Positions 1 through 8,482 are shown, counted from the stretch's first letter. The stretch: DNA of 64,000 bases from Geodermatophilus obscurus (GCF_900143215.1 NZ_FRDM01000005.1:186001-250000); one strand, 5' to 3'. Numbers and translations are program-made. Notes: generated by a model from the sequence alone, not told the origin.

Positions 1-36
1 GTTCGCCCGCTCGCGGCGAGCCTCTGGACGGGGCCA
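1..36. repeat. Family A hairpin element, right end
   Basis: This is the tail of a dispersed hairpin element whose left arm lies outside the window. The stretch CGCGGCGAGCCTCTGGACGG recurs in the elements near 27.6 kb and 47.0 kb. It probably marks the 3' end of a gene to the left. Confidence 0.55.
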
Positions 37-91
37 CACGCCCTCGCACGCTCGGGGCGGTGCCCTGGACGGGACCGGGCCGGCCCGCTCG

Positions 92-97
92 TACCGT
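92..97 (+). promoter_or_regulatory. Putative -10 hexamer TACCGT (leaderless start)
   Basis: TACCGT fits the actinobacterial TANNNT -10 pattern and ends 7 nt before the ATG at 105. Transcription would then begin at or beside the start codon, which agrees with the lack of a Shine-Dalgarno sequence there. No clear -35 is visible. Confidence 0.4.
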
Positions 98-104
98 GGG
101 ACGC

Positions 105-1211
105 ATGGCGGCACGGGGGCGGGGCGCGCCCGCCCGATGGGCGGCGGTGGGCCTGCTCGTCGCGGTGCTGGTGGCGCTGCCCTCGGTCGTGGCGGCGCTG
201 CCGGCGGACGACGCGGACGTGCCCGCCGCCGAGCTGCGCGCCGCGGTGCTGGCCAGCGAGGACGTCGGCTTCTCGGGCTACGCGGTGTCGGCCGGGGGGC
301 TGGCCCTGCCGGTGTCCGACCGGCTCACCGCCGTCGCCGACCTGTTCAGCGACCGCACCCTGATGCGGGTGTGGTGGCGCGGCCCGGAGGAGCACCGGGT
401 CGACGTGGTCAGCGGAGCCGGGGAGATCGGCGCGCACCGTAATCCCGGCGGCACCTGGACCTGGGACTTCGAGGCCGGCACCGCCACCCGCGGCACCCCG
501 GCGTCCCTCGCGCTGCCCACCCCGCCGGACCTGCTGCCCGCCGCGCTGGGCCGCCGGCTGCTGTCCGAGGCCGCCGACGACGAGCTCTCCCGGGCCGGCG
601 CACGCCGGGTGGCCGGCCGCGACGCCCTCGGCCTGCGGGTGGTGCCGGCCGACGCCGCCTCGTCGGTCGGCCGGGTCGACGTGTGGGTCGACCCGGCCAG
701 CGGGTTGCCGCTGCAGGTCGAGGTGTTCGCCGAGGACGCCGACCTGCCGGCGCTGGACACCCGCTTCCTCGGCCTCGAGCTCGCCGTCCCCCCGGCCGAC
801 GTCGTCACCTTCACTCCGCCCCCGGAGGCCACCATGCTCACCGCGCCCGACACCGAGGAGCTGATCGCGCAGGCCGAGGAGCGCGCACCGGACGTGCGGC
901 TGCCCAGGGAGCTGGCCGGCCTGCCGCGGCGCAGCTTCCAGGGCGTCCCCGACGCGGTCGGCGTGTACGGTCGCGGCGTCACGCTGCTGGCGGCCGCGCC
1001 CGTGCCGGGCCGGCTGGCCGGGGGGCTGCGCGAGGCGCTGACCGCGAGCCCCGACGCCGTTCGCGACGAGCTGGGCACCCGGGTCGCCGCCGGCCCGCTG
1101 GGGTTGATGCTGGTCGAGCCGGCGGGCGGTCCGGCCTACGTGCTCACCGGCACGGTCACCCTCGACGCGCTCGCCGACGCCGCGCGCCGGCTGCCCGGAG
1201 CCGCGTCGTGA
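105..1211 (+). CDS. RseB/MucB-like (LolA-fold) exported protein
   Basis: A 368-residue protein with a hydrophobic segment at about residues 12-31, so it is exported or anchored in the membrane. No lipobox cysteine is seen. The rest resembles the periplasmic RseB/MucB or LolA-like fold that actinobacterial annotations call sigma-E regulatory RseB-domain proteins; I assign this from overall pattern, not from a catalytic motif. Family members bind lipids or lipoproteins at the envelope. The start is ATG 105, preceded by a possible leaderless promoter. An upstream in-frame ATG at 60 would lie inside repeat sequence. Its stop overlaps the GTG of the ABC ATPase (GTGA), so the three genes to 2937 form one operon, which suggests envelope sensing or export. 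Confidence 0.6.
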   Translation: MAARGRGAPARWAAVGLLVAVLVALPSVVAALPADDADVPAAELRAAVLASEDVGFSGYAVSAGGLALPVSDRLTAVADLFSDRTLMRVWWRGPEEHRVDVVSGAGEIGAHRNPGGTWTWDFEAGTATRGTPASLALPTPPDLLPAALGRRLLSEAADDELSRAGARRVAGRDALGLRVVPADAASSVGRVDVWVDPASGLPLQVEVFAEDADLPALDTRFLGLELAVPPADVVTFTPPPEATMLTAPDTEELIAQAEERAPDVRLPRELAGLPRRSFQGVPDAVGVYGRGVTLLAAAPVPGRLAGGLREALTASPDAVRDELGTRVAAGPLGLMLVEPAGGPAYVLTGTVTLDALADAARRLPGAAS

Positions 1212-2128
1212 CGGCGGTGATCCGCACCCGGGGCCTGGTCAAGCGCTACGGCCGGCTGCGCGCGGTCGACGGCATCGACCTCGACGTCCGCGTCGGCGAC
1301 GTCTACGGCTTCCTCGGCGCCAACGGCTCGGGCAAGACGACGACGGTGCGGATGCTGCTGGGCCTGGTGCTGCCCACCGCCGGCGAGGTCGAGCTGCTGG
1401 GCGAGCGGATGCCGCGCGCCGGCCGCCGGGTGCTGCCCCGCGTCGGCGCACTGGTCGAGGGGCCGGCGCACCACGGGCACCTGTCCGGCCGGGCCAACCT
1501 CGCACTGATCGACGCAGCCGGCCCGGGCGGCTCCCGGCGCACCCGCCGGGCGCGGATCGAGGAGGTGCTCGAGCAGGTGGGCCTCGGCGGCATCGACCGG
1601 CGGCCGGTGCGCGCCTACTCCCTCGGCATGCGGCAGCGGCTGGGGCTGGCCGCCGCGCTGCTGCGCCGTCCCGAGCTGCTGGTGCTCGACGAGCCGACCA
1701 ACGGCCTGGACCCGCAGGGCATCCGCGAGATCCGGGACCTGCTGCTCGAGCTGCACCGCGGCGGGACGACGGTGTTCCTCTCCAGCCACCTGCTGGCCGA
1801 GGTCGAGCAGCTGTGCACCCGGGTCGGCGTGCTCGACCGCGGCCGGCTGGTGTTGCAGGACGAGCTGGCCGGGCTGACCGCGCCCACCGGCGCGACGGTG
1901 GTGGACACCCCGGCCGCCGACCGGGTGCGGGCGGTGCTCGACGGGCGGGTGCTCGGGGTCCAGGGCTCGCGGGTGGTGGTGCGCGGCGCGGACCCGGCCG
2001 AGGTCAACGCCCTGCTCGTGGGCGCGGGGGTGCCGGTGACGGGACTGGCGCTGCAGCGGCCCACCCTGGAGGAGGTCGTGCTCGCCGCGGCCGGCACCAG
2101 CGCCGACCGGGTGGAGGCGGACCGGTGA
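1208..2128 (+). CDS. ABC transporter ATP-binding protein
   Basis: A 306-residue ATPase of the ABC-2 exporter type. Walker A (GANGSGKTT) is at residues 37-45, followed by the signature region YSLGMRQRLGLA, Walker B LLVLDEP, and the switch histidine in LSSHLL. The C-terminal 80 residues are the usual variable extension of the CcmA/YadG class. The GTG start overlaps the previous stop and its own stop overlaps the permease start, so it is translationally coupled on both sides. The substrate cannot be read from the sequence. Confidence 0.9.
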   Translation: MTAVIRTRGLVKRYGRLRAVDGIDLDVRVGDVYGFLGANGSGKTTTVRMLLGLVLPTAGEVELLGERMPRAGRRVLPRVGALVEGPAHHGHLSGRANLALIDAAGPGGSRRTRRARIEEVLEQVGLGGIDRRPVRAYSLGMRQRLGLAAALLRRPELLVLDEPTNGLDPQGIREIRDLLLELHRGGTTVFLSSHLLAEVEQLCTRVGVLDRGRLVLQDELAGLTAPTGATVVDTPAADRVRAVLDGRVLGVQGSRVVVRGADPAEVNALLVGAGVPVTGLALQRPTLEEVVLAAAGTSADRVEADR

Positions 2129-2937
2129 TCGGCGTCGAGCTGCGCACGCTGTTCCGCCGTCCGCGCACCTGGGCAACGATCGCCGTCCTCAACGCGCTGC
2201 CGGTGCTGGTCGCCGTCCTGGTGCAGCTGACCGACCTCGCACCCCGGCCGGGGGAGGGGCCGCCGTTCCTGTCCGCCGTCCTGACCAACGGCGCGCTGTT
2301 CCCGCTCGCGGCGCTGGCGATCGTGCTGCCGCTGTTCCTGCCCATCGCGGTCGCCGTCGTCGCCGGGGACGCCGTCGCCGGCGAGGCGCAGGCCGGCACG
2401 CTGCGCTACCTGCTGGTCCGGCCGGCCGGGCGAACCCGGCTGCTGGTCGCCAAGCTCGTCGCGCTCATGGCGTTCGTGCTGGTCACCGTGGTCGTCGTCG
2501 CGGCCGTGGGCTACGTCGTCGGGATGACGCTGTTCGACGCCCAGCCCGTCGGCGGCGGGACGTCGGTGTCGGGCACCTCGCTGTCGCAGCAGGAGCTGAC
2601 CGGCCGCAGCCTCATGGCCATCGGCTACGTGACGGTCTCCATGCTCGGCGTCGCCGCCTTCGGGCTGTTCTTCTCCACGCTGACCGACTCGCCGCTGGCC
2701 GCCGCGCTCGGCGCGCTGGCCGTGCTGGTCACCTCGTCGCTGCTGTTCACCCTGGACGCCGCCTCGCCGATCGCGCCCTACCTGCCCACCCGGTACTGGC
2801 TGGCGTTCGTCGACCTGTTCCGCGACCCGGTCCTGTGGCGGGACGTCGTCCGTGGGCTGGCGCTGCAGGGCGTCTACGTCGGCGTGCTGCTGGCCGCGGC
2901 CTGGGCGAACTTCACCACCAAGGACGTGACCAGCTAG
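2125..2937 (+). CDS. ABC-2 type permease
   Basis: A 270-residue integral membrane protein with about six hydrophobic segments and the ABC-2 feature GDAVAGEAQAGTLRYLLVRP between the first helices. It pairs with the ATPase encoded immediately upstream (4-nt overlap) to form a homodimeric exporter. Its TAG stop is interlocked with the stop of the convergent DHFR-family gene: both use the palindrome CTAG at 2934-2937. Confidence 0.88.
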   Translation: MIGVELRTLFRRPRTWATIAVLNALPVLVAVLVQLTDLAPRPGEGPPFLSAVLTNGALFPLAALAIVLPLFLPIAVAVVAGDAVAGEAQAGTLRYLLVRPAGRTRLLVAKLVALMAFVLVTVVVVAAVGYVVGMTLFDAQPVGGGTSVSGTSLSQQELTGRSLMAIGYVTVSMLGVAAFGLFFSTLTDSPLAAALGALAVLVTSSLLFTLDAASPIAPYLPTRYWLAFVDLFRDPVLWRDVVRGLALQGVYVGVLLAAAWANFTTKDVTS

Positions 2938-3575
2938 CGACGCACCATCCGGATGTGCGCCGCGACCGGCGAGGAGAGCACCTCGGCGCACTCCAGGGGC
3001 GGTGCCCCCTCGAGATGGGCGAACAGCCGCTCGCCCCCGCCGAGCAGCAGCGGCACGACCGCGACGTGCAGCTCGTCGACCAGGCCCGCGCGCAGGTACT
3101 GCTGCACGGTGGCCGCCCCGCCGCCCAGCCGGACGTCCCGGCCACCGGCCGCGGTGAACGCCTGCTCCAGCGCGGACTCGATGCCGTCGGTCACGAAGGT
3201 GAAGGTCGTCCCGCCGGCCATCCGCACCGGGTCGCGGGCGTGGTGGGTGAGCACGAGGACCGGGTGGTGGTACGGCGGCTCGGGACCCCACCAGCCGGTC
3301 CAGTCGCTGCCGTTCCACGGCCCGCGGACCGGGCCGAACATGTTCCGCCCCATGATCGTGGCGCCGATGCCCTCCTCGCCGCGGCGCACCAGCTCGTCGT
3401 CCACGCCCGTGCTGCCGCCGGGGCGTCCCTGCATCCGGTGGAAGGTGGCGGTGGCGACCGCCCAGGTGTGCAGGGCCTCACCGCCGACGCCCAGCGGGGC
3501 GTCGAGGCCCTGGTCGGGTCCGGCGGCGTAACCATCCAGGGACACCGACATCATGTGCACGCGCAGCTTCGGCAC
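2934..3575 (-). CDS. Dihydrofolate reductase-family protein (RibD C-terminal domain)
   Basis: A 213-residue single-domain RibD_C/DHFR-like protein. The N-terminus KLRVHMMSVSLDGYAAGP, central ATIMGRNMFG and LGGGAATVQQYLRAGLVDEL are typical of this family, which binds NADPH. Many members are of unknown function and are not true folate reductases. The GTG start at 3575 is chosen because a GAGGAGG ribosome-binding site lies 7 nt upstream. The gene is convergent with the ABC permease and shares CTAG with it. Confidence 0.8.
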   Translation of the reverse strand: MPKLRVHMMSVSLDGYAAGPDQGLDAPLGVGGEALHTWAVATATFHRMQGRPGGSTGVDDELVRRGEEGIGATIMGRNMFGPVRGPWNGSDWTGWWGPEPPYHHPVLVLTHHARDPVRMAGGTTFTFVTDGIESALEQAFTAAGGRDVRLGGGAATVQQYLRAGLVDELHVAVVPLLLGGGERLFAHLEGAPPLECAEVLSSPVAAHIRMVRR

Positions 3576-3624
3576 GGGTGGCCTCCTCGGGTCTCGAGGT
3601 GCAGACCGGCGCGAGTACGCGGAC

Positions 3625-4242
3625 TCATCGGCGCGGGGCTCGGCTCCCGCGGTGGGGCCGGGCCGCGGGCCGACGGCCGAGGAAGGCGACCAGGCGCTCC
3701 TCCGGGCCCGCGTCCGGTGGCGGGGCCACGGGCGCGGCGAACGCCCCCGGGCGGGCGCCGTCCGCCACCAGCGACGTCGCCGCCTGCAGGAGCGCGGTGG
3801 CGAGCCGGAGCGCCATGACGCGCCGGGAACCACAGGCCGTGGCGACGTCCCAGCCGTGGACGGCGAGTTCGATCGCGCCGCCGCGGGCGGCCGCCAGAGC
3901 GTGCGCGGCGCGGTCCGCGGCGCCCGGCGGGTCGTCCGCGGCGGCGGACGTGAGGACGCCGAGCAGGCGCAGCAGGCGGTCCCGGGCGACGGCCGCCGGA
4001 TCGGCGTCGTCCGTGCGCGGTGCGGACGGCAGGACCAGCTCGCCGGTGCGGGCCAGGCCGGTGAGGCCGTCGGCGGTGTCGGCGAGGTGCAGCAGCAGCG
4101 CCCGCAGGTCCCAGTCGCCGCACGGCGTCGGCCGCCCGAGGTCGGCGTCGGGAACCTCTGCCAGGCTCTCCAGCGCGAAGCCGGCGGCGCGCACGAAGAG
4201 GGCGACCTCCGCGGTCAGCGGGAGCGCGACCGTGCCGCTCAC
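3625..4242 (-). CDS. TIGR03086/maleylpyruvate isomerase-like metal-binding protein
   Basis: A 205-residue DinB/MDMPI-fold protein. PTPCGDWDLRALLLHLADT near the N-terminus and the later AVHGWDVATA carry the histidines expected to bind the metal. In actinobacteria such proteins are often mycothiol-dependent transferases or isomerases; the actual reaction here is unknown. GTG 4242 overlaps the TGA of the upstream ArsR-SRPBCC gene (GTGA), so the two are coupled. The C-terminus is Arg/Pro rich. Confidence 0.72.
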   Translation of the reverse strand: MSGTVALPLTAEVALFVRAAGFALESLAEVPDADLGRPTPCGDWDLRALLLHLADTADGLTGLARTGELVLPSAPRTDDADPAAVARDRLLRLLGVLTSAAADDPPGAADRAAHALAAARGGAIELAVHGWDVATACGSRRVMALRLATALLQAATSLVADGARPGAFAAPVAPPPDAGPEERLVAFLGRRPAARPHRGSRAPRR

Positions 4243-5075
4243 GACGACCGCCCGGCCGGCGCCATCTCCCACGGGGCCTCGGGCAGCACCTCGCCGGTCT
4301 CCAGCAGCGACTTGAGGTTGGCCAGCACCGCGGGCCAGCCGTGCGAGATCTCCCCGAGCGCCTGTGCATCAGCGAGGTTCTCGTGGGTCACCGTGAGCCG
4401 GACGATCCCGCCCTGCTCCTCGAGCACGAAGGTCACGACCGAGTCCCCGCCCGGTGGCTCCTCGCCGTCGGGTGCGCCGAAGGTGATGACCAGGCGCCGC
4501 GGTGCATCTGCCTCGAGCACGCGGCCGGCCACGTCGACCGCGCCGGAGCCGTCGGGTCGCCGGTGCTCCCAGCGCGAGCCGGGCTGCCAGTCGGAGACGT
4601 TCGCGTGCCCCCAGTAGCGGGCGGTGAGGTCTGCGTCGGTGAGCGCGTGCCACACCTGCGCGGCGCCGGCGCGGATGTAGGTGACGTACACGTAGGTCGG
4701 GACGGACTCGGTCAAGGCGTACTCCTCTGCTCGGGACCGGATGGCGGAGAGCGCCGCCAGGCGGGGTCGGTCGAACGACGAGATCCAGCGCTCCCCGATG
4801 TCGTGCAGAGGCGCCGGGTTGAGGAAGTGCAGCCGCTCCCGGCCGCGACGGACCACGGTGACCAGGCCCGCGCGGACGAGGACGTCGAGGTGCTGGGTGG
4901 CCGACTGGCGGGCCATGCCGAGCCGGGTGCAGAGCTCGCCCAGCGTCTGCCCGTCCTGCTCGCGCAGCCGGTCGAGGAACAGCCGCCGGGTGGGGTCGGC
5001 CAGGGCCTTGAAGACCTGATCCACGTCCCCGGTCTCCACGGCCACGACCAGCATCATGCAGGTGTTCACCTGCAT
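4239..5075 (-). CDS. ArsR-family regulator fused to SRPBCC/AHSA1 domain
   Basis: A 278-residue two-domain protein. Residues about 15-95 form a winged helix of the ArsR type (VFKALADPTRRLFLDRL, then GMARQSATQHLDVLVRAGLV). Residues about 125-270 form an SRPBCC ligand-binding domain (VWHALTDADLTARYWG, WPAVLANLKSLLE). It lacks the cysteine metal box of classical ArsR, so a small-molecule ligand is more likely than metal. ATG codons at 5075, 5057 and 5054 are all possible starts. A 22-bp palindrome covers the first two, suggesting autorepression. It is coupled to the downstream MDMPI-like gene. Confidence 0.82.
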   Translation of the reverse strand: MQVNTCMMLVVAVETGDVDQVFKALADPTRRLFLDRLREQDGQTLGELCTRLGMARQSATQHLDVLVRAGLVTVVRRGRERLHFLNPAPLHDIGERWISSFDRPRLAALSAIRSRAEEYALTESVPTYVYVTYIRAGAAQVWHALTDADLTARYWGHANVSDWQPGSRWEHRRPDGSGAVDVAGRVLEADAPRRLVITFGAPDGEEPPGGDSVVTFVLEEQGGIVRLTVTHENLADAQALGEISHGWPAVLANLKSLLETGEVLPEAPWEMAPAGRSS

Positions 5076-5076
5076 G
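5055..5076. promoter_or_regulatory. Perfect palindromic operator at the ArsR-SRPBCC start
   Basis: The arm CATGCAGGTG and its exact reverse complement are separated by TT. The palindrome overlaps the first two candidate start codons of the minus-strand regulator, the position expected for an autoregulatory ArsR-family operator. Confidence 0.6.
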
Positions 5077-5101
5077 TGTCAACGGGCTCGAGGGTCCTCT
5101 G

Positions 5102-5908
5102 TCAGCCGCTCAGGCGGGCGCAGTCGTCGGGGCCCAGTGCGGCCGGGACGGCGACCCCGAGCTGCTCGAGCACCATCGCCTGGACCAGCGGGTCGCGCGG
5201 CAGGTCGCCGTGGGCGACGCGGGCGTCGGCGCAGACCGACTGCACCGGCAGCTCCAGCGCCCCCTCCAGCCGGGCGGACTCCGGCGGGGTCACCGTCTGG
5301 TCCTGCGCCGTCCAGATCGAGATCCAGACCGGTCCCTCCGGCGTCTCGTCGCCGGCGTTGAGCTCCGCCAGCAGCGGGCTGCCGGGGGCGAGCTGGCGGC
5401 AGGCCTCCGGGCACTGGTCCGGCGCGAGCGAGCCGGCCAGGTCGGCCAGCGTGGTGCCGTGGTGCGGGGACCCGAGCGTGACGATGCGGCGGGTGACCTC
5501 CGCGCCGCCGTCGGCCGCCCACAGCCGGGCGACGACGCCACCGGCGGAGTAACCGACGACGTCCACGCTGCCCGCACCGGTGCGCTCCAGCGCCGCGTCG
5601 ACCGCCTCGTCCAGCACGTCGACGGCCCCGCCGAGGTCGCCGGTGCCGTTGCCGGGGACGGCGACGACCGTGGCGTCGCGCCCCTCGGCGGCCAGCCGGT
5701 CGGCCAGCGGCCGCAGCGACGCGGTGGAGCCGCCGTAGCCGGGCACGAGCAGCACCGGGCCGGGCTCGGCCTGCGACACCGGCTCCCGCCCGGCGGCGCC
5801 CGACGTCCGGTCGAGCAGCAGCGCCGCGCCGGTGACCAGGGCGGCGACGGCGAGGGCCAGCACGGTGACGACGAGGCGACGGCGAGCGGGGGAGAGACCG
5901 GCGAGCAC
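5102..5908 (-). CDS. Secreted or membrane-anchored alpha/beta-hydrolase (class 2 lipase-like)
   Basis: A 268-residue protein with an N-terminal hydrophobic helix (about residues 10-28, a signal or anchor). The nucleophile elbow is GYSAGG, the oxyanion region VPGYGG, and TLGSPHHGT follows the elbow, as in EstA/LipA class 2 lipases. The catalytic Ser is in GYSAGG; the late histidine is probably in DARVAHGDLP. The GTG start at 5908 has no well-spaced ribosome-binding site. It is divergent from the CDP-alcohol phosphotransferase gene, 57 bp away. Confidence 0.78.
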   Translation of the reverse strand: MLAGLSPARRRLVVTVLALAVAALVTGAALLLDRTSGAAGREPVSQAEPGPVLLVPGYGGSTASLRPLADRLAAEGRDATVVAVPGNGTGDLGGAVDVLDEAVDAALERTGAGSVDVVGYSAGGVVARLWAADGGAEVTRRIVTLGSPHHGTTLADLAGSLAPDQCPEACRQLAPGSPLLAELNAGDETPEGPVWISIWTAQDQTVTPPESARLEGALELPVQSVCADARVAHGDLPRDPLVQAMVLEQLGVAVPAALGPDDCARLSG

Positions 5909-5965
5909 CCTCCCACTGTCCCCGTCCCACCGGGCCTGGTGGACTGCGCTCGTGGAGCGGGCGCC

Positions 5966-6622
5966 GTGCTGAGCCGCGAGGAGTACCTCGCCGCCTGGTC
6001 GACGTGGCACGGCGGGGCCGACCCGACGGCCAGCCGGCTGGTGCACGGCTGGTTGTCCGGGGTGTATGCGCTGGCCCGCCGGTTCGCGGGGCTGCCGCCG
6101 GTCGCGGTGACCGCCGCGGGGCTGCTCGTCGCCGCGGCCGCCGTCGTCCCGGCCGCGGCCGGCGGCCCGTGGCTGGTGCTCGCCGGGGTGCTGGTCGGGT
6201 TCTCCGCCGTGCTCGACGGGTTGGACGGCGCGCTCGCGATCGCGACCGGGCGGGCGTCGCGCCGCGGGTTCGTCCTCGACTCCGCGGTCGACCGGCTCAG
6301 CGAGGGGGCGTTCGCCGCCGCGCTCTGGGTGGCCGGCGCCCCCGGCTGGCTGGCCGCGGCGTTCGGCGCGCTCTGCTGGCTGCCGGACTACCTGCGCGCC
6401 CGGGCCGGGCAGGCCGGCGTCACCGAGACCGGGGAGCTGTCGGTCTGGGAGCGCCCCACCCGGGTGGTGATGACCGGCTTCACCCTCGGCGGGGCCGGGG
6501 TGGTGGCCGGCCTCGGCTGGTCCGTTGCGGTGGTCACCTGCGGAACGGCGGTCGGCTGCCTGCTCGGCGTCGTCGGCGTGGCCCAGCTGGGGATGGCGCT
6601 GCGGCGGGCGCTGGCCGACTAG
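5966..6622 (+). CDS. CDP-alcohol phosphatidyltransferase family protein
   Basis: A 218-residue membrane enzyme of the class I CDP-alcohol phosphotransferase family, which transfers a phosphatidyl-type group from a CDP-alcohol to an alcohol acceptor. The family motif D-G-x2-A-R-x8-G-x3-D-x3-D is present as DGALAI-x8-GFVLDSAVD, so the usual Arg is Ile here while all acidic residues remain. About five hydrophobic helices are seen. GTG 5966 is used; an in-frame GTG at 5939 would add nine residues. The lipid product is unknown. Confidence 0.75.
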   Translation: MLSREEYLAAWSTWHGGADPTASRLVHGWLSGVYALARRFAGLPPVAVTAAGLLVAAAAVVPAAAGGPWLVLAGVLVGFSAVLDGLDGALAIATGRASRRGFVLDSAVDRLSEGAFAAALWVAGAPGWLAAAFGALCWLPDYLRARAGQAGVTETGELSVWERPTRVVMTGFTLGGAGVVAGLGWSVAVVTCGTAVGCLLGVVGVAQLGMALRRALAD

Positions 6623-6682
6623 CGGGCCCCGGCTCCGGCGCCGTCCGACCGGGACCACCCGGCAGGCCACCCGCGCGGCTCC

Positions 6683-6688
6683 TAAGGT
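6683..6688 (+). promoter_or_regulatory. Putative -10 (TAAGGT) for adoK
   Basis: TAAGGT matches TANNNT in the 130-bp gap before adoK. A GAGGGAG ribosome-binding site then lies just upstream of the GTG at 6753, so this transcript should have a leader of about 60 nt. Confidence 0.35.
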
Positions 6689-6752
6689 GTTGGGGTCGTC
6701 TTCCGACGTCCACCGGGCGTCCCGCCGCACGCCGTCCTGAGGGAGCGTCCCC

Positions 6753-7730
6753 GTGCCCGTCGTCGTCACCGGCTCCATCGCCACCGACCACCTGATGACC
6801 TTCCCGGGGAAGTTCACCGAGCAGTTCGTCGAGGGCCAGATGGAGAACGTCTCCCTGTCGTTCCTGGTCGACGACCTGGTGCAGCACCGCGGCGGTGCCG
6901 GCGCCAACATGGCCTACGGGTTGGGCCTGCTGGGCCTCGCGCCGGTTCTGGTGGGCGCCGTGGGCAGCGACTTCGCCGACTACGACGCCTGGCTCACCCG
7001 GCACGGCGTGGACACCGCGAGCGTGCACTGGTCGGAGTTCAAGCACACCGCCCGCTTCGTCTGCACCACCGACGCGGTGAACAACCAGATCGCGTCGTTC
7101 TACTCGGGCGCGATGTCGGAGGCGTCCTGCATCGAGCTGGCCCCGGTCGCCGGCCGCGTGGGCGGGCCCGACCTGGTCGTCGTCGGCCCCAACGACCCGA
7201 CGGCGATGGTGCGGCACACCCAGGAGTGCCGGTATCGGGGCTATCCCTTCGCCGCCGACCCCAGCCAGCAGCTGGCCTGGGCCGACGGCGAGATGATCCG
7301 CGACCTCGTCGACGGCGCCGACCTGCTGTTCACCAACGAGTACGAGGCCGCGCTGCTGCTGCAGAAGACCGGGTGGAGCGACACCGAGGTCCTCGACCGG
7401 GTCGGCACGTGGGTCACCACCCGCGCGTCCGACGGCGTCCTCGTACGGCAGTCCGGCGCCGAGCCGATCGAGGTCATCGCCGTCCCGGAGACCAAGCCGG
7501 TCGAGCCCACGGGCGGTGGCGACGCGCTGCGCGCCGGGTTCATCGCCGGCCGGGTGTGGGGGCTGAGCCTGGAGCGGGCCACCCAGCTGGGTTCGGCGGT
7601 CGCCACCGAGGCGGTCGAGGTCATCGGCACCCAGGAGTACGAGCTGCGGCGCGAGCCCTTCCTCGAGCGCTTCGCCACCGCCTTCGGCACCGACGCCGCC
7701 GACGAGATCGCCGCGCACCTGCCGGGCTGA
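6753..7730 (+). CDS. adoK: Adenosine kinase (PfkB family)
   Basis: A 325-residue sugar/nucleoside kinase that closely matches the mycobacterial adenosine kinase pattern: VTGSIATDHLMTFPGKF at the N-terminus, SLSFLVDDLVQHRGG, FAADPSQQLAW, LFTNEYE, and the ATP/anion-hole motif PTGGGDALRAGF. D257 in that motif is the expected catalytic base. It phosphorylates adenosine to AMP in purine salvage. The middle residues of the usual GxGDAF motif are altered to GGGDAL. The gene is monocistronic and ends in a long hairpin shared with the convergent flavin reductase. Confidence 0.88.
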   Translation: MPVVVTGSIATDHLMTFPGKFTEQFVEGQMENVSLSFLVDDLVQHRGGAGANMAYGLGLLGLAPVLVGAVGSDFADYDAWLTRHGVDTASVHWSEFKHTARFVCTTDAVNNQIASFYSGAMSEASCIELAPVAGRVGGPDLVVVGPNDPTAMVRHTQECRYRGYPFAADPSQQLAWADGEMIRDLVDGADLLFTNEYEAALLLQKTGWSDTEVLDRVGTWVTTRASDGVLVRQSGAEPIEVIAVPETKPVEPTGGGDALRAGFIAGRVWGLSLERATQLGSAVATEAVEVIGTQEYELRREPFLERFATAFGTDAADEIAAHLPG

Positions 7731-7741
7731 GCCCGGGTTGG

Positions 7742-7821
7742 GATCAGGTGACCTGATCGTGAAGCGTCCTCCCTCGTGTTCTGCGGTGGGGGAGGACGCT
7801 CCACGATCAGGTTCGCTGATC
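7742..7821. terminator. Long inverted repeat between convergent genes
   Basis: Arms 7742-7773 and 7790-7821 (32 nt each, four mismatches) flank a 16-nt loop. The inner arm GAAGCGTCCTCCC pairs with GGGAGGACGCTCC. It sits between the stops of adoK (+) and the flavin reductase (-), so a bidirectional terminator is the natural reading, although there is no U-tract. Confidence 0.65.
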
Positions 7822-7831
7822 GTCGCGGGTG

Positions 7832-8482
7832 CTACCGCCCGCGCAGCTGCTCGCCGATGGCCGGGTCCTCGGACCACCGGCGGTAGGGGATCCGCTTGAT
7901 CTCCTTGACCTCGCCCAGTGCCGTCCACTCGTTGCCGCCCAGCCGGGCCAGCGGCCGCAGCCGCTCGATGCGCGGCCGGCCCTCCTCGACCGCGCTCTCC
8001 CACACGCTGATGAGCTGCACGCGGCCGAACACCACCGTGCTGTCCCCCAGCCGCACCGTCGAGTGCAGCGTGCACTCCACCGCGACCGGCGACTCCGCGA
8101 CCCGGGGGACGCCGACCCGATCGCTCGGCTCCAGCGCGACGCCGACCTCCTCGGCCTCGCTGACCCCGTGCGGGAAGTCGGTGCCCGTCGCGTTGACCTG
8201 CTCGAACAGCCACTCCGGGGTGAGGCTGACGGTGAACTCGCCGGTTGCCTCGACGTTGTCCAGGGTGTCCTTGCGGCCGACCGAGGTGAACTGCACGACC
8301 GGCGGGGACACGCACGCCACCGTGTAGAAGGAGTGCGGCGCCAGGTTGACCACCCCCTCGGCCGAGCGGGTGCCCACCCAGGCGATCGGGCGGGGCACGA
8401 CGATCGAGTTGAGCACCCGGTAGAAGGCGCCGCCGTCCATGGCCGTCGGGTCGAAGTGCACACGCGCGTTCGGGCTGGTCAC
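7832..8482 (-). CDS. Flavin reductase-like FMN-binding protein
   Basis: A 216-residue protein of the flavin reductase/DIM6-NTAB family. VLNSIVVPRPIAWVGT, NLAPHSFYTVACVSPP and KDTLDNVEATGEFTVSL are family hallmarks around the FMN site. It probably reduces or stores FMN in the cytoplasm; the partner oxygenase is unknown. The GTG start at 8482 overlaps the TGA of the upstream glycosyltransferase (GTGA), placing it at the 3' end of the minus-strand operon that begins at 13243. Confidence 0.85.
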   Translation of the reverse strand: MTSPNARVHFDPTAMDGGAFYRVLNSIVVPRPIAWVGTRSAEGVVNLAPHSFYTVACVSPPVVQFTSVGRKDTLDNVEATGEFTVSLTPEWLFEQVNATGTDFPHGVSEAEEVGVALEPSDRVGVPRVAESPVAVECTLHSTVRLGDSTVVFGRVQLISVWESAVEEGRPRIERLRPLARLGGNEWTALGEVKEIKRIPYRRWSEDPAIGEQLRGR

